Assembly (NCBI GenBank): GCA_030272585.1
Contig: BSYQ01000001.1
Coordinates: forward strand, 2,418,001-2,482,000
Direction: 5' to 3'
DNA length: 64,000 nucleotides
Origin: Bryopsis sp. KO-2023
Taxonomy: Eukaryota > Chlorophyta > Ulvophyceae > Bryopsidales > Bryopsidaceae
Shown: piece by piece, positions 25,882 to 37,919 of the stretch
Position numbering within the stretch: position 1 is the first letter of the stretch
How the letters are laid out: the number at the start of each line of letters is the position of its first letter
Translations under genes and position numbers: made by a program
The notes under the pieces: model-generated
Seen by the model: only the letters and a program-made list of their open reading frames with translations
Databases searched by the model: none
Told to the model about the DNA's origin: nothing

Positions 25882-26504
25882 AAGTTCAAGCACAGCCACA
25901 TTTTCAGAGCCCATTTCCCACAAAGCCGAAAGAAAACCCAGGATTAATCTCTGGCTGCACCCTTGCGTTACCGAAAAAGTGGCAGATACATTGATGTAGC
26001 ACCACCTGGCTTTGATCGTTTTCATGGTAGAAAATATGTGCATTTTTTCCTCGAAAATTCTGAGTCTGACTCTACATAGCCTGCCAATGCTTCAGATTGG
26101 AGCTCATGTCTATTTCTATTCAGGTTTCAATGCAAACTCCGGGTTTAAAATAGTTTTTTTCTCCTGCAGATCATTATTCTTGGCTCCCATTTATAACTCA
26201 CCTTCATCAGGGATTCCAAAGGTAATGGATCCTCCATCCTATTAGCTGCTAGATCAGAATTTCAACCTGAAAACACCAAAAGCTCCTAATTCCCAGTCCC
26301 TCAAAGCGACCATATCTTCTGCAAACTGAGGTTTGTCTTGATGCGTTCCAACAAGGGGGTGAAAAAACAGCCAAACAAAGAAGCTAACGTCCGTCACACC
26401 GCAGTTTTCCACAGAATAGCGACAAATGTGGGGTTGGAAATGCAGCGTTCTTTCTTGACACTCGAGGGAGCAAAAAAAGGGAAAACCCAAAACATTACCA
26501 GCCC

Positions 26505-26916
26505 TTACCCTTCAACGATCCGATCCAATCCAAGCGACCAGCAATCCGAAAAGTGATCCGGATTCGACGACGGAGTGCCATGCTCGTCACATTGATCCCT
26601 CTTGCTTTTTTGGGGGGGGGTCGATGCGAGCAGTTTCCGCAACAGATTCTCATTATCGATTTTGGGAAGATCATTCTTGCCCATTTTGATGACTTCGAGC
26701 GTCGGTTTGTGAGCTGGACTCGCATGTGAAATCCAGCGACATGCTTTTTGGCAGCGGCTGCTTGGAATCTCGACCAACTGGGAAGGTCTCCTGTCCAAGC
26801 CCTGCTTCCAGAGTTTCCAGCTGCAAGTTCTTACTAAGAAGGTGTTCTTTTTTGGGAAGTAGAGCTGATGCCAATGGGTTGAAGCATACTTCTTTTGCTG
26901 TTTCTTGGGGCTCCAT
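26505..26916 (-). CDS. Possible small gene, product unknown
   Basis: Two overlapping minus-strand frames look protein-like. One starts at ATG 26916 (MEPQETAKEVCFNPLASALL...) and stops at 26671. The other, ending at 26505, carries KPTLEVIKMGKNDLPKIDNE and a helical LLRKLLAS stretch. A splice at the acceptor-like TCCAG near 26715, or a sequence frameshift, could join them into one product. A G run near 26615-26623 lies inside the second frame. No family recognised. It lies just upstream of the Tim17-family gene on the same strand. Confidence 0.3.
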
Positions 26917-27048
26917 TTTGGGGGGTATAGTGCAATTCACTAGAGCATTACCGATGGGGTCACAGAGAAGCTAAAGAAACCCTCCCTGATTGTTAATTGC
27001 TTTGGTGCGTTTCAAATGACAAAAGTATCGAGGATCTGGATTTAAAAT

Positions 27049-29430
27049 ATGAAAGTTCGGGTCTATAAAATGGATGTGGATTCATGTGAACGGTTCAGGG
27101 AAAGATGGCATTGTCTGCCCTTGGACTCATTAATTCCAACAGTGATTGGCACAGATGTTGCTGAAACCTTGGGTGTCGCCATCGTCAGTGCATCGGCAGC
27201 TTTCACTGCAGGGAGAATCACCAGTGCCCCACAAACAAATGGTACTTGAAATCCCAGGTCATAGTGAGTAGTATGTTGTATACAGCACCTCTCTTGGATG
27301 CGGACAAAAAAGAACAAACAAATGAAATCAGTATGATGGATATAAACCCAATGTGCATGGCTCGACAGCATTGTTCAGTGGTGTCCAGAAATTGAAGGCA
27401 ATGAGGAAAGTGTGAGGGTGCCTCGTGGGGATGCCCAACAAACAGCCGACAATGAGCCCTCAGTGGTGCCGAGCTCAGAAGAGATCTGGACTGAGGCGTG
27501 GGCTGGACTGCAAATCGCACAGTCAACCCCAAATGTAGCCAGAGAAACTGGTGCTTCGCCCAGGGATGCTTCTGGCAAGCGTTTCACCATCAAAGGGCAC
27601 TCCCGGCTGTGCATGCAGGTATTCATTCCAAAATACACCAGATATGTGTCCATCAACCTCTAGTAGGGGCTGATACTGTCTTAGAGGAGCTTCAGTCCTT
27701 AAATAGGGCTTAAGGTTTGGTGTGTTGTGTGCAGGCACTCCAGTTGCCAGTGAGACGGCAGCTTTTAGCGCTATCACTGGGAGCTGTCCAACACAGGGTC
27801 TCACAAATCGACTTATCATTTAAACAGAAATCTAACGAAGACTTTCTGAGGGAAGTGGCATCAATCTACATCGAGTGCTCGCGTGCAGTTGGGGAGGAGT
27901 GGATGGGCTACACTCCAGATTTTGGAATGTCCGATGATTTGCTTCGTAACAGGTGCTTATTCTTGTTTTTTGGATGCCAGAAAAAAAAGTGATTTTTTTC
28001 CTTCACTGTAGCAAGTTGTAGTGGAGAAGGTGGTTCCCAACGAAGCAGAAGGAGTTTTCGTATTTGGGATGCACGCTCAACGAAGGTTCTTTGGAGTTGA
28101 AAGACGGATTTTGGTTTCATGGTTCAGTGGGTTCTCCATAAACGATAGTGTATATTGAGAGGCTTATCTTTTTTTCCTTTTTTTTTTCTTTTTTTAAGGT
28201 TCTCCACTAGGGAAGAAAAGGACTTGAAAGATTCCAGAAAATCTGAACTGCCAGAAGCATGGGAAGGGATCTACACCATTGTCCAAGAGAAGCTGCCTGT
28301 TCATGCAGCAATCATCCGGTATCTTCGATTTGGACCGGATTCCTTGGAGTCTCGATTGTCAGCTGTATCGATTTCTGAGCCCAGAACTCCCCAACCATCC
28401 ATTGGAGTTCCCGATGACCCCGTTTTGCAACCAACATCTGACTCCAAGCAAACACAAATGGTAATTTTGAACGCAGAAGCTTCGGGGGGCCAGCAGCTCG
28501 ACATCAGGGAGCGTCGAGGAGAAGTATCAGGGATACCATCTGAAGTGTTGGCCATGGAACCGATGGCTGAAATATTCAAGAATGGTGTTTTGACTGCTGG
28601 TCGAAACCAAGTTGGATCTTCTGCTGGGGATCTACTCGGGTCGTCGTCCCAAATCATGCAGGATATGGCCGTTTGTGTCGGAGAGATGGTTGTGAATATC
28701 TGGTTACGGGACATCAAGGAAAGGAGTGCAACTGGTGAGGCTTTTGATGTTCATCATGAGGAGAGGTCAGGTCATATTCCAGTCTATAGCATCTGATTGG
28801 GAAGCTGATTGCAAAAGTTGGTTTGAGAAAAAGGTGTATTGCGGACAGGGTCGTCTGAGTTGGCAGGTTTCGAGTGGCCCTCGTGTCTTCAGGCCTCGAT
28901 ATCCAGCACTCGAATACTGGAGCGGTTCAGAAATCAAGTGCTTTTGAATTGGTGGATGCGGCGAAACGTTTACTCTGTTGTGGCGATATTTGAGGACTAC
29001 CACTGGCTGTGGGGATTCCGAAATGGAGGCCGCTTGCTTCAACGAAAGGTCCAAGTTAGAAGAAATCGGGTGGGGATCTCTTCATGAATTCCTCACAAAA
29101 TAGTCTATAAACACGCAAAGAAAACATCTAGAAGAAGCTGCCTAGAGTTGACCAGCGATATGAGGGATGCATTGATTTCGTCAGGATCTGCTGAACCTCA
29201 AGGGCTGGAGGTTGTTCTTGAGCTATTGTTTGGAAACGCTGGATGCACTGGAGCCGATGGCCAAATCTGTATGCTTGAAGCTGGGAGGCCTTTTCGTTTT
29301 CCTGTTGACATCTCTGATCGGCAGGGCTCTGGGCTTGATATTCAAAGGCGTGCAGAAAAGTCTGGAGGATGTCAACAGTGGCAAGAAGAAACAAGACAAG
29401 AAACCCAATCAAGATCCCATATTTCTCTGA
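27049..29430 (+). CDS. DUF3685/Ycf55-like protein (tentative)
   Basis: Six exons, 27049-27241, 27389-27618, 27735-27952, 28199-28734, 28867-29069 and 29185-29430, with matching phases at every junction; 541 aa. No domain is visible in the first ~80 residues. The middle is helical with conserved-looking Trp/Tyr positions (GEEWMGYTPDF, SELPEAWEGIY). Near the C-terminus come ERFRNQVLLNWWMRRNV, FEDYHWLWGFRNG and LNLKGWRLFLSYCLETLDAL, then a hydrophobic segment LGGLFVFLLTSLIGRALGLI and a Lys-rich tail. This order and the LIGRALGLI motif recall cyanobacterial and plastid DUF3685 (Ycf55) proteins, which have no known biochemical role. The exon structure is well supported; the family name is from memory. 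Confidence 0.7.
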
Positions 29431-30177
29431 ATGCTTTGTTGTTCTTGTAGTAGAGAGGGGCAGGAGGAGTTCTTTATTCACCAAAGTTAGTTTCTGGGGC
29501 CCTGCCTTCAAATTTGAGTTAATTGCAATGGATGCAACTTTTTTTTTTGTATGGGTGTGTGTTGATGGCTGGAAGAATTTGGTTGTTGACAAACCACCAA
29601 TCAGTAAATCAATTACTGATGGCAGTCAGTAGTCATTCGCTGTCAGGAGAAAAGCACTTTTCTGCCAACGTGGCCGACCTTGTGAAGTGCAAGCTGTCCG
29701 AACAAGTCGATCGATTGAAATGCAGGTTGCTGGTGTGGATTGCGATTCGATCGACATCGATTCATGCGACAAAGCACTTGGCCTTGGCAGAGCGAAAGTC
29801 ACCGTTTGCCAACGCAACGGTGCCGATCAACGCACGACAAAAAGCCCCCACCAAACACAGCCAAAGATTTCGTCGATTCTGCGGCCAGGATCTGTTCAAA
29901 TAACGCCAGTAGTTTGATATAAAGTCATGCGGGTACATTTTCTCGCCGAAAAACAGTCCCATACAGTGTACACGATAATGCCCAACCAACAACTGCGAAA
30001 CATGGCGAACAACGCCATCCGCCTAAAAGAAGCAACTACTACCCCCCCCCCCCCCTTTCCCGCTTGACACCAATTTTCTGTTAAGTCCGTCTTTCCCCAT
30101 TCTCCCTCTTTTTTTTTCCCCCCGACGTTCTCCCCACCCACTTTTGAAAAAGCCCAAAGACCATCCGTCGGACCTCC
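29431..30177. other. Intergenic; no gene seen
   Basis: Lies between converging genes. A 15-base C run is at 30041-30055. Frames on both strands at 29690-30000 overlap one another and have no recognisable domain. Confidence 0.45.
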
Positions 30178-31130
30178 CTAACTGCGCCTCGGTCGCTTTC
30201 TGGCCGTCTCTAAACAGAGGGATTGTAGCTGGCCCCTGCACCAATCGAAAAACCAAAGCAACCTCAATGCTGAATCGTCCCAACAGAGACGAGTTGACCA
30301 TGAAAGGAAAAAACCACATGTGAATCCGCACCAACAAGAAGGAAAAAAAAAAGCGAATCTTCTACCAACCGATGGAACAACGAACCTTATTTGAGACCGC
30401 GTGCAAGGTCGCAGACCAACTCGCGTGGACAAGCGTGTGCAAGGACGACGGCCAACCGCTGGCTTCTGCTTAGGGGTCCGGACAGCCATCCTCGTCATTG
30501 GCCTCGTTTGGGTTTTTATCGGGGTTTTCGCTGGTGACTTCCCAGGCCTCTTTCCTGACGTAGATGCCGACCGCGTCCGTACAGGCGTTCGTCGAGGTGT
30601 TCGCAAGGGCTTCGCCTCCGGTGACGGCAGCGGACTGCGGACTGGCGTCGTCGCCTCGCGAGCTTCCTCGCCTCGTTTTCCTTCCACCTAATGCAAGGGA
30701 AAAAAAAAACCCTCTTTCACTCAAAGGCACCTTAAATATCCCGAGTCAAAGCCTAGTCGAAAGCTGGCTTAACCTCTTTCGCTCGTTTCCTCCCCTCATT
30801 CCCCACCTCTGGCTCTTCGTCGTCCTCGCTGTCCTCCTCACACACTCTCATGCTGCGGAGGCGTAAGTCCCTCGCACGCGTGGCCGAGTCCGTGGCCCGC
30901 GACGTCGACGTGGACCGAGCTCGCTCCCTTTCCGTCTCGGGCGAACCGTCGCTGCCCTCTCGTCGCATCATACTGGGGTGCCCATAGCTGAGCTTCCATG
31001 GAGCCGGACTAGCGAGCGGCAGGGGCAGCTCGTCCCGGATGTAGACGGGCTCTCTACTATGCGCCCGACGATTTGGTGGTGTTGTGTCGAGCGCCCGACT
31101 CGATAGTCGTCCTCTTGGTGGCGTCTCCAT
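30178..31130 (-). CDS. Disordered TP/SP-rich protein
   Basis: Exon 1 runs from ATG 31130 to 30774 and exon 2 from 30687 to as far as 30178, joined in phase 0 (GAG|GTTAAG, TTAG|GTG). Exon 1 is polar with a Ser/Arg-rich part and an acidic patch (CEEDSEDDEEPEVG). Exon 2 is basic with repeated Thr-Pro and Ser-Pro pairs (TPVRSPLPSPEAKPLRTPRR, KSPAKTPIKT), typical targets of proline-directed kinases. The hydrophobic, Cys/Phe/Trp-rich last ~80 residues read like untranslated sequence, so a further intron (for example GTTCGT near 30385) is likely and the true end uncertain. No family recognised. Without the splice, exon 1 alone would give 125 aa. Confidence 0.5.
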
Positions 31131-31531
31131 TCAAAAGGAGTGGTGGATTTCGATTGTTTCGCAGTTACGCTCCTTCAAGGCATGACGAAAATTCAAGCAA
31201 TGATGTCATTTTTATTTCTGTCAAAGCGGGGAGCGCAGGCCCACCCTGGCACGTTTTCGGGTGTTTCATTGCACGTCGCTTGTCGCCTGATGGGACTTTC
31301 GTTTCGGCGAAAGAGTCGCGACAGTTCGAGCGTTGTGCAGTTCGAGCGTTGTGCAGCGGGGGTGGTTTCGAACTCACTCATTTTAAATCGTTGGGTGAAA
31401 AAAAAAACAGGCAAATTCAAAAAATCAAAAATACGATGCACATCCTCTCAATCCCCCTTGTTTTCCAGGTGGATCACCTTTCCCCCCAAAACTCAGTAAG
31501 AATAACCAAAACTGCTGACTGTCTTCTCGCT
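31131..31531. other. Intergenic between two minus-strand genes
   Basis: About 400 bases holding the PPOX 3' region and the presumed promoter of the TP/SP-rich gene. A short direct duplication, TTCGAGCGTTGTGCAG, occurs around 31325-31357. Confidence 0.5.
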
Positions 31532-34377
31532 CTACACCACAGCATTTTGCGGTTCTTTGGCATCCAGCGCCGTTACATGTTGTGAAAGATCGTCCGCATA
31601 CTTGTATGCAAACTCTACGCATTTCCCCAAGGCCACCCCAGCCACATAGTTTCCACCCAACTTAATGCCACCCATGCCGGTCGAGCTGAGGGACTCCTCA
31701 GCCGACTCCAGAACATCCAAATGTCCCACATTGAACTGCGGGATAGCCTTCGGCCAAACTCGGACACCGAGCATCTTTGGAGCCGGGGCATCGGATTTGA
31801 TGAGCATCTTGCGTAGATCGGAATCCACCTGAAAGGGGTGCAGTCCATTCGTAATACTTCCCAAAGCTAAATTGTGGATGGTCCTCGCTCAGCTTCATGC
31901 CTATGCGCTCTGGATTGATTAACCGTCAGGGAGTTGGGACACTCACATCGATTAAAAGAAACAGGGAAAACATTGGATACTTCACTAAATCTAGGGATTT
32001 GTTCCGTTTTCTACTCAGCCCTCACCTGGGCAACAAGTTCTTCATCGCTTTGGTCTACGATTCCTGTATTGGTAGCCCCTCCAATATAGTTCAGCAACAG
32101 AACTTCTCCATCAGGAGCTCGATTTGGGAAAAGGACGGAACTGTAAATCGTCCCCAAGGTTGTGATGCCCTGAATGGATGCAGCCCAGATTGGAAAATTA
32201 GTCTACCCTTTTCAGGAGCAAATAATGCCTTTCAGAAAACCAACCAGTAACGATTGTGTTTTTCGAATGCTGGGAAAATTTGTCCTGAGTCAAGAGCGCA
32301 AGGTCGGCATTCACTACAGATTGGACCAAAACTCCGAGTAGCTTTCGAAAAACATCGATTTTATTCCCCCTTTCCCCCCTTCATCTTTTCATTTCAGCTG
32401 AAAATAAATTGAAAAAAAAACAAAACAATACGCAAAAAGGAAAAGGAACAGCACCCACCTGTGTCCTCGGGTGTAATTGACCAAAGCCCTCCAGTTCTCC
32501 ATTTGCATTCAGTCTTTCTTCCTTGATTGCCGATGCAGGATAAGAAATCGTAACTGCACCAACTGGAGGATAGTAGAATTTCCTGAGGGCATCCGCCGCA
32601 TCCGGCTGCAAAAAAAACCATGTAAAAAAACTAAATCCAAAGCAAACTTCGTGCTGCCAAGTGCAATTCATTTGGCTGGTCTCTATCAATGTACCCTGAT
32701 TGTTTACTCTGACAAAGCTCCAAAGTCCTTTTTATGGGAATTTGACAATCTTTTGACCCTGGCCAGCGGGATTGGCTGATCTGTTGAGGCTACTCACACA
32801 ATCGCCCTCCAGGAGATCTGCCACGACATACGATGGTGCAGTCAGACCCACACTCTTTGCGCTGATCTGTTGTTGGCCATCTGGAGTGTCATATGACAGC
32901 GTGAAAGTGCCATCACCATTCTTGATGATCTTCTCAAGCTTCCAGTTTACCCTGAAATCCACAAAGAAAAAGAAAAAGAATCGCATTGGCCCATAACATA
33001 TCCAGTATCAGACAAACCCCTTTCCAGGAAACTAATTTCTTAATGATCACCTGATAGAATCTTCCAGATTTTTCGCGATTGCTTCAGGGAGCATTTTCAG
33101 GCCCCTTCTGAACGATCCCACAGTCTGACCAGGAGGCTTGGGTGGCAGACTGGGGTCACGGGGTGGAGGGGGGTTGTCTCGTCGATCTTGAAACAATTTG
33201 ATCGCACCCCCCACTAGAGAACCACCGTTCTCTTCCAATATTTGGATCTACACACACAAAAATTAAAAAGGGGGTCCCCATCACTTGACATTTCGGAATT
33301 TCCCAGTGCCAAGAACATATACCCAAGCTGACATAGCCTCGGGGTCGCCACATGCAGGAGGAAATTCTCAGTTCGATCCCAGGTGTCAGCATATCATTGT
33401 GAATTTTCAAGCAATCCTTTTTTTCACCTTCCCGAAGGCGGCCTTCATGCCGAGCTTCGATGGATCTCCAGCATACACTCCAGAGCAAAAGGGTTCGATT
33501 AATCGCTCAAACACCTCTTGCCCCAGATTTCGCCTGATGAATTGTTCCACGCTCTCCTCATAATCTATTCAATCCATTCAGACAAAAAAAACCTCTTTCA
33601 GATGGGTAAACTATTCATACCGATATATATCATGTTTCAAATTTGCACGCATACGAACATCCCAAGAAAATTCACTTTCTTCATCTTACCAGGGGCGGGC
33701 TCCTTGATTCCGATCGCACCAAGTCCTGCTCTGATCTTACCAAAAATCGTCATCAAATCGAATGTGAATGCATCCAAGCCGGACGGAGTTGGCCTCAGCC
33801 TTCCATCCCAGTACACATATCGAGGAGCTGTCGGATCTCCAAAAACTAGATCCTTATCCACCCCTGCTGCAACCTAAACACCCACAAATTATGAAAACAA
33901 AAATCTAACATCTTGGAGGGATCCAGGATACATATATATATCCCTGGATGAATGGATGATGAAAATTGTGAATCTCAGCAATGCAACGATCCTGCAATTG
34001 ATCTGATGCGAATGCCTCACCGAAATCGCAAGCATGGAGTCATTGGGCTGGAAACTATTGGGCCCCTCCTCCCAGAGGTAGCCCTCGTCGTTTTCGACCG
34101 TTGTGATATTGCCTCCCACCCGCTCCCTGGCTTCGGTGACCAGAACCTTGGACACCGTGTCCTTGTGTTCTGTCGCGAGCGCTTGAGCCGTGCAGAGTCC
34201 TGAGATCCCTCCACCCACGATAACGACGTCATAGTCTGAAGACGCCCCAGCGAGCACCCTGACCCCACGCCCACTCCTTCGAGAAGTGGAGGAGGCTGGA
34301 CGCCTCAAAAACACCCCTCGGGATGCTCCAAGCCATCGGGTGGATCCAGAACTCGCCTGGACTTGGAAAGTCAACAT
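31532..34377 (-). CDS. PPOX: Protoporphyrinogen oxidase, chloroplast
   Basis: Eight minus-strand exons: 34377-34021, 33873-33690, 33564-33428, 33247-33051, 32951-32798, 32605-32459, 32169-32026 and 31828-31532; phases agree throughout; 538 aa. The enzyme oxidises protoporphyrinogen IX to protoporphyrin IX, the last shared step of haem and chlorophyll synthesis, using FAD. Residues 1-~45 are Ser/Arg-rich and look like a plastid transit peptide. The FAD dinucleotide motif VGGGISGL is at about 54-61. Family blocks follow: [50 protein letters not shown] and the C-terminal [20 protein letters not shown]. It is head to head with chloroplast SRP54, 191 bases between start codons. Nothing is missing. 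Confidence 0.95.
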
Positions 34378-34568
34378 GGTGGAGTTCCTCTGAAGAATGG
34401 GAATCGGGGGTGTTTGGATCCCCCCCAAGTATTGGCTTTGTCTTTTCCAAAGGATTATGCGAAGGTGACCAGATTATGAATCTGACACGCGCGCGTATCC
34501 ATCAGATCCCGTGATTCGTTCGGTTCGTTCTTTTCGAGCGCACCCCCATTCGTGGATTCAGGGACGAG
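34378..34568. promoter_or_regulatory. Shared upstream region of PPOX and cpSRP54
   Basis: The two divergent start codons are only 191 bases apart, so 5' untranslated regions and promoters of both genes must lie here or overlap. I see no clear TATA box. A bidirectional promoter for two plastid-protein genes is an inference from spacing alone. Confidence 0.4.
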
Positions 34569-37500
34569 ATGCCTGGGTCCAGCGAATTGTTCCTCCGCCA
34601 TGGCGTGGGTGGGAATTTCCCGAGATGCTCCAGGCCAGGCATGCGAATGCGGCAAGGGGTCTTTGCGCGTCGTTGCAGCTCCAACCGACTCGTCGGAGTC
34701 TCTTCCTCCATGTCTTTCAAACACGCTTTGAAGGTGCTTTTTGTTTGTAGATCTCTTATTGCATGTTCATTCCATTGAGATTATGGCAGTTTTTCGAGGA
34801 GGCCATATTTATTTTTATTTTTTTTAGGGGGGGGGGTTGCTGGATGTTGCTGATGGCTTCAATTGGAATTGCTGGACAACAATTTGTTTTTCAGAAATCC
34901 CATCTCTCCTATTCCCTCCTGAGAAATTGTGGATTTCTTGCCTGCCAGCAACAAATGATCTTTTGGGTTTTTTTTTATGGCCCAGGGAAATCCGCTTTCA
35001 TCCGGGTGTAATGGACAATCGCGGTCAAGATTTCGGACAAGGCTCGCACCCCCAGTGCAAGCTGCAATGTTCGATAATTTGACGAAATCTCTCAACAATG
35101 CCTGGGACATGGTGAAAAAAGATGGGAAACTTACGCCCGACAACGTGAAAGGCCCCATGCGAGAAATCAGAAGGTGCTAAAAAAGAACCACAATCTCATC
35201 CCCAGAGTGAAATGAATCCATCAAATTCAGTCAGCTTTTGAAACCGCTTTCATTTGCTCACAGTGATGTGCCTAACATCTTCTGTTGGCATTGAATGGAT
35301 GCAAGATTATTTTTTGTTCTTTTTGTTGTTCTGAAAAAACGATCTCGGTGCAGGGCTCTCCTGGAAGCTGATGTGAGTTTGCCAGTTGTGCGACGATTCG
35401 TCAAATCAGTCGAGCAGAATGCACTCGGAATCAAGGTAACGGACACCCTCCCGAGAAATCTGGAACTATGAAGGCAATTGAACATATGTTTACACAGCTT
35501 GTATAATACAGCTAGAGAACCTTGCATTAAAGAATTCAACGATGTCAAATTATCCATGTGGATAATAATATCCCAGTGATGGGGCTATACAGCAGTTTTA
35601 TCAAGCATTTGATGCGAGGATATATTCTGTGCAGGTCATTCGAGGTGTCACCCCCGAAATCCAGCTGGTGAAAACCGTCAGTGATCAACTCGTAGCTTTG
35701 ATGGGAAACAAACGAGCAGACCTGGTCGAAGTCGAAGAAGAGGAGTCCCCACAAATCATCATGATGGCAGGACTGCAAGGGGTGGGGAAAACCACCGCAT
35801 GTGGAAAAATGGCCCTGTATCTGAAGAACATCGAATCGAAAGTGGTTATGATCGCGGCCGATGTCTACAGGCCGGCTGCGATCGATCAGCTGGCGAAGGT
35901 CGGTTCGCAAATCGATGTGGATGTGTTTCGAATGGACAATACGGTGGACCCTGTTGAAATCGTGAGGAAAGGTGTCGAGTATGCCAAGGAGCAAGGAGCT
36001 GATTCCGTGATAGTGGATACCGCTGGGCGTTTGCAGGTGCAAATTTTTTTGAAACATGAAAAGAATGTTAAAGAGATAAAGAAATGTTTTTTCGTTTTCT
36101 ATGACAGTTCACTCGATACGTGGATCTCATCACAGTTTCATATTATAAAAAATTTATAGTTTTTTAGTTTTAAGTTTCAGTTTCACAGTTTTATTTGTAT
36201 TAGTATTTTTTTGTTTTTTTCATCTTTTTTATCTTGTTTTTTATATTTGTTATTATTTTTATATAAATAAAAAAAAATATATATTTTTTTGGGGGGGGGG
36301 GGTTGGTCAAGTCGTAAGACAAAAGAGCATGAGTTCACCAAACCACATGATATCGAGAATAGCAAGATAAATAAGTCTGTTTGTTTTTGCACACAGATTG
36401 ACGAAGACATGATGACAGAGCTGAAAAATATGAAATCAGCCGTGAGCCCCACAGACATACTTCTCGTGGTGGATGCCATGACAGGCCAGGAAGCTGCTGG
36501 GTTAGTGAAGTCATTCAACGAAGCCTTGGAACTGACTGGAGCCGTCCTCACGAAGATGGATGGTGACAGTCGGGGAGGTGCGGCCCTCTCTGTGTTCGAG
36601 GTGTCTGGAAAGCCGATCAAATTCGTTGGAACGGGTGAAAAAATGGAAGCTTTGGAGCCCTTTTACCCGGAGCGAATGTCCAGTCGAATTCTGGGGATGG
36701 GGGACATGCTCACTCTTTATGAAAAAGCTGACAGCGCCATCAAGGTGGGGCCTCACGATGCTGTCTAGCCATGTGCTGTGTTGCAGGATGTGTCAGGGGA
36801 CTTGCTAAAAGTGACAAGACCTGAGCTCGAGTGATATTCCTCCGATTTTCTATCCGAATTGATAAACTTGGAGTGGAAATTTGCGTATTTTGTGTGGATA
36901 AGACGTAGGCATTCAACTGTTCGGAGCAAAACCAGGAGTGCAGGTTCTACGGAGGGAAAAACTCAATTTGTTCATCCATTCGTATATCTTGGGCAAAACT
37001 GAATCGAAAACGCATTTTTTGAAAGGCTGTTTGATTTTTAATGGACAGGAAGACGAGGCAAAGGAGCTCACGAAAAAGATGATGGAAGCAAAATTTGACT
37101 TGGATGATTTTATCAAACAGTACGAGATGATTTCGAACATGGGAAGCATGGGGGCGGTCATGAAATTGATGCCAGGTGTGCACACATCCCGCCAGCATCA
37201 AGAAAATATCCCTATAAAAAAAAATTTCTTTTTTGTGTGAGATCCAGCTATATATATAAGATATAGATATAGATATAGATATATATTTGAGGTAATGGCT
37301 ATAAATTTGCTGTAGGGATGTCGGGGGTGTCTGACAAGGATATTTACGAGGCTGAGAAGCGTTTCAAACGGTTTAAAGCTCTCATAAGCTCCATGACGCC
37401 CGATGAAAGGTCGAATCCCGATCTCCTGGCGAAATCTCCATCCAGGAGGAGGAGAATCATCCGTGGCTCCGGCACCACCGAGTCTGACATGGACAACTTG

Positions 37501-37919
37501 ATAGGGACGTTCACTTCGATGAGGTCTACCATGCAAGACATGACACGAATGATGGCTTTGAGGAATCAAGGGCAAGGTAGGGATCTTGCTTTTTTGGTAA
37601 AAATTCCAGGGAGAGTGATGCATGGCAACATCAACAGAAATTGAAGGATATGTTTGTTTATTTGGGGGGGGGGGGGTATGGAATCTTTGGAATGAGGAGA
37701 TGTGTGTGGATGAAAGCAACCATGATCGATTCCAGTGCTTCGAGTCGTTGTTTGTGATGGTCTGCAGAAATCCCTGGCATGCCCACGATGTCCAACGAGG
37801 AGCTTTTGAGCTCTATGGTGAACAGTTCAGTTTCCAATGTGCCGCCGGGTATGGTTCGACGAAAGAAGGACAAGAGGATTCGAAAGCAGGAACTCAAGGA
37901 GCGTTCTTTAGCAAATTGA
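34569..37919 (+). CDS. cpSRP54: Chloroplast signal recognition particle 54 kDa protein
   Basis: Eight exons: 34569-34733, 34986-35173, 35354-35435, 35635-36036, 36397-36744, 37049-37175, 37316-37576 and 37768-37919; 574 aa. This GTPase helps insert light-harvesting and other thylakoid proteins. The first ~80 residues, Arg/Ser-rich, look like a transit peptide, and the N domain begins at [20 protein letters not shown]. The GTPase shows GLQGVGKTT (191-199), DTAGRLQ (273-279) and TKMDGD (331-336). The methionine-rich M domain follows ([16 protein letters not shown]). The short basic tail [10 protein letters not shown] near the C-terminus resembles the segment by which plant cpSRP54 binds cpSRP43, so a cpSRP43 partner is expected. 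Length matches plant cpSRP54 (about 564 aa). Confidence 0.95.
37249..37287. repeat. AT-rich microsatellite in a cpSRP54 intron
   Basis: Imperfect TATA and ATAGAT repeats immediately upstream of the exon at 37316. Simple-sequence DNA without further features. Confidence 0.85.

Noticed and set aside
28008..28152. Open frame QVVVEKVVPNEAEGVFVF as an exon of the DUF3685-like gene
   Set aside because: It does not join in phase; direct splicing from 27952 to 28199 gives a continuous frame.
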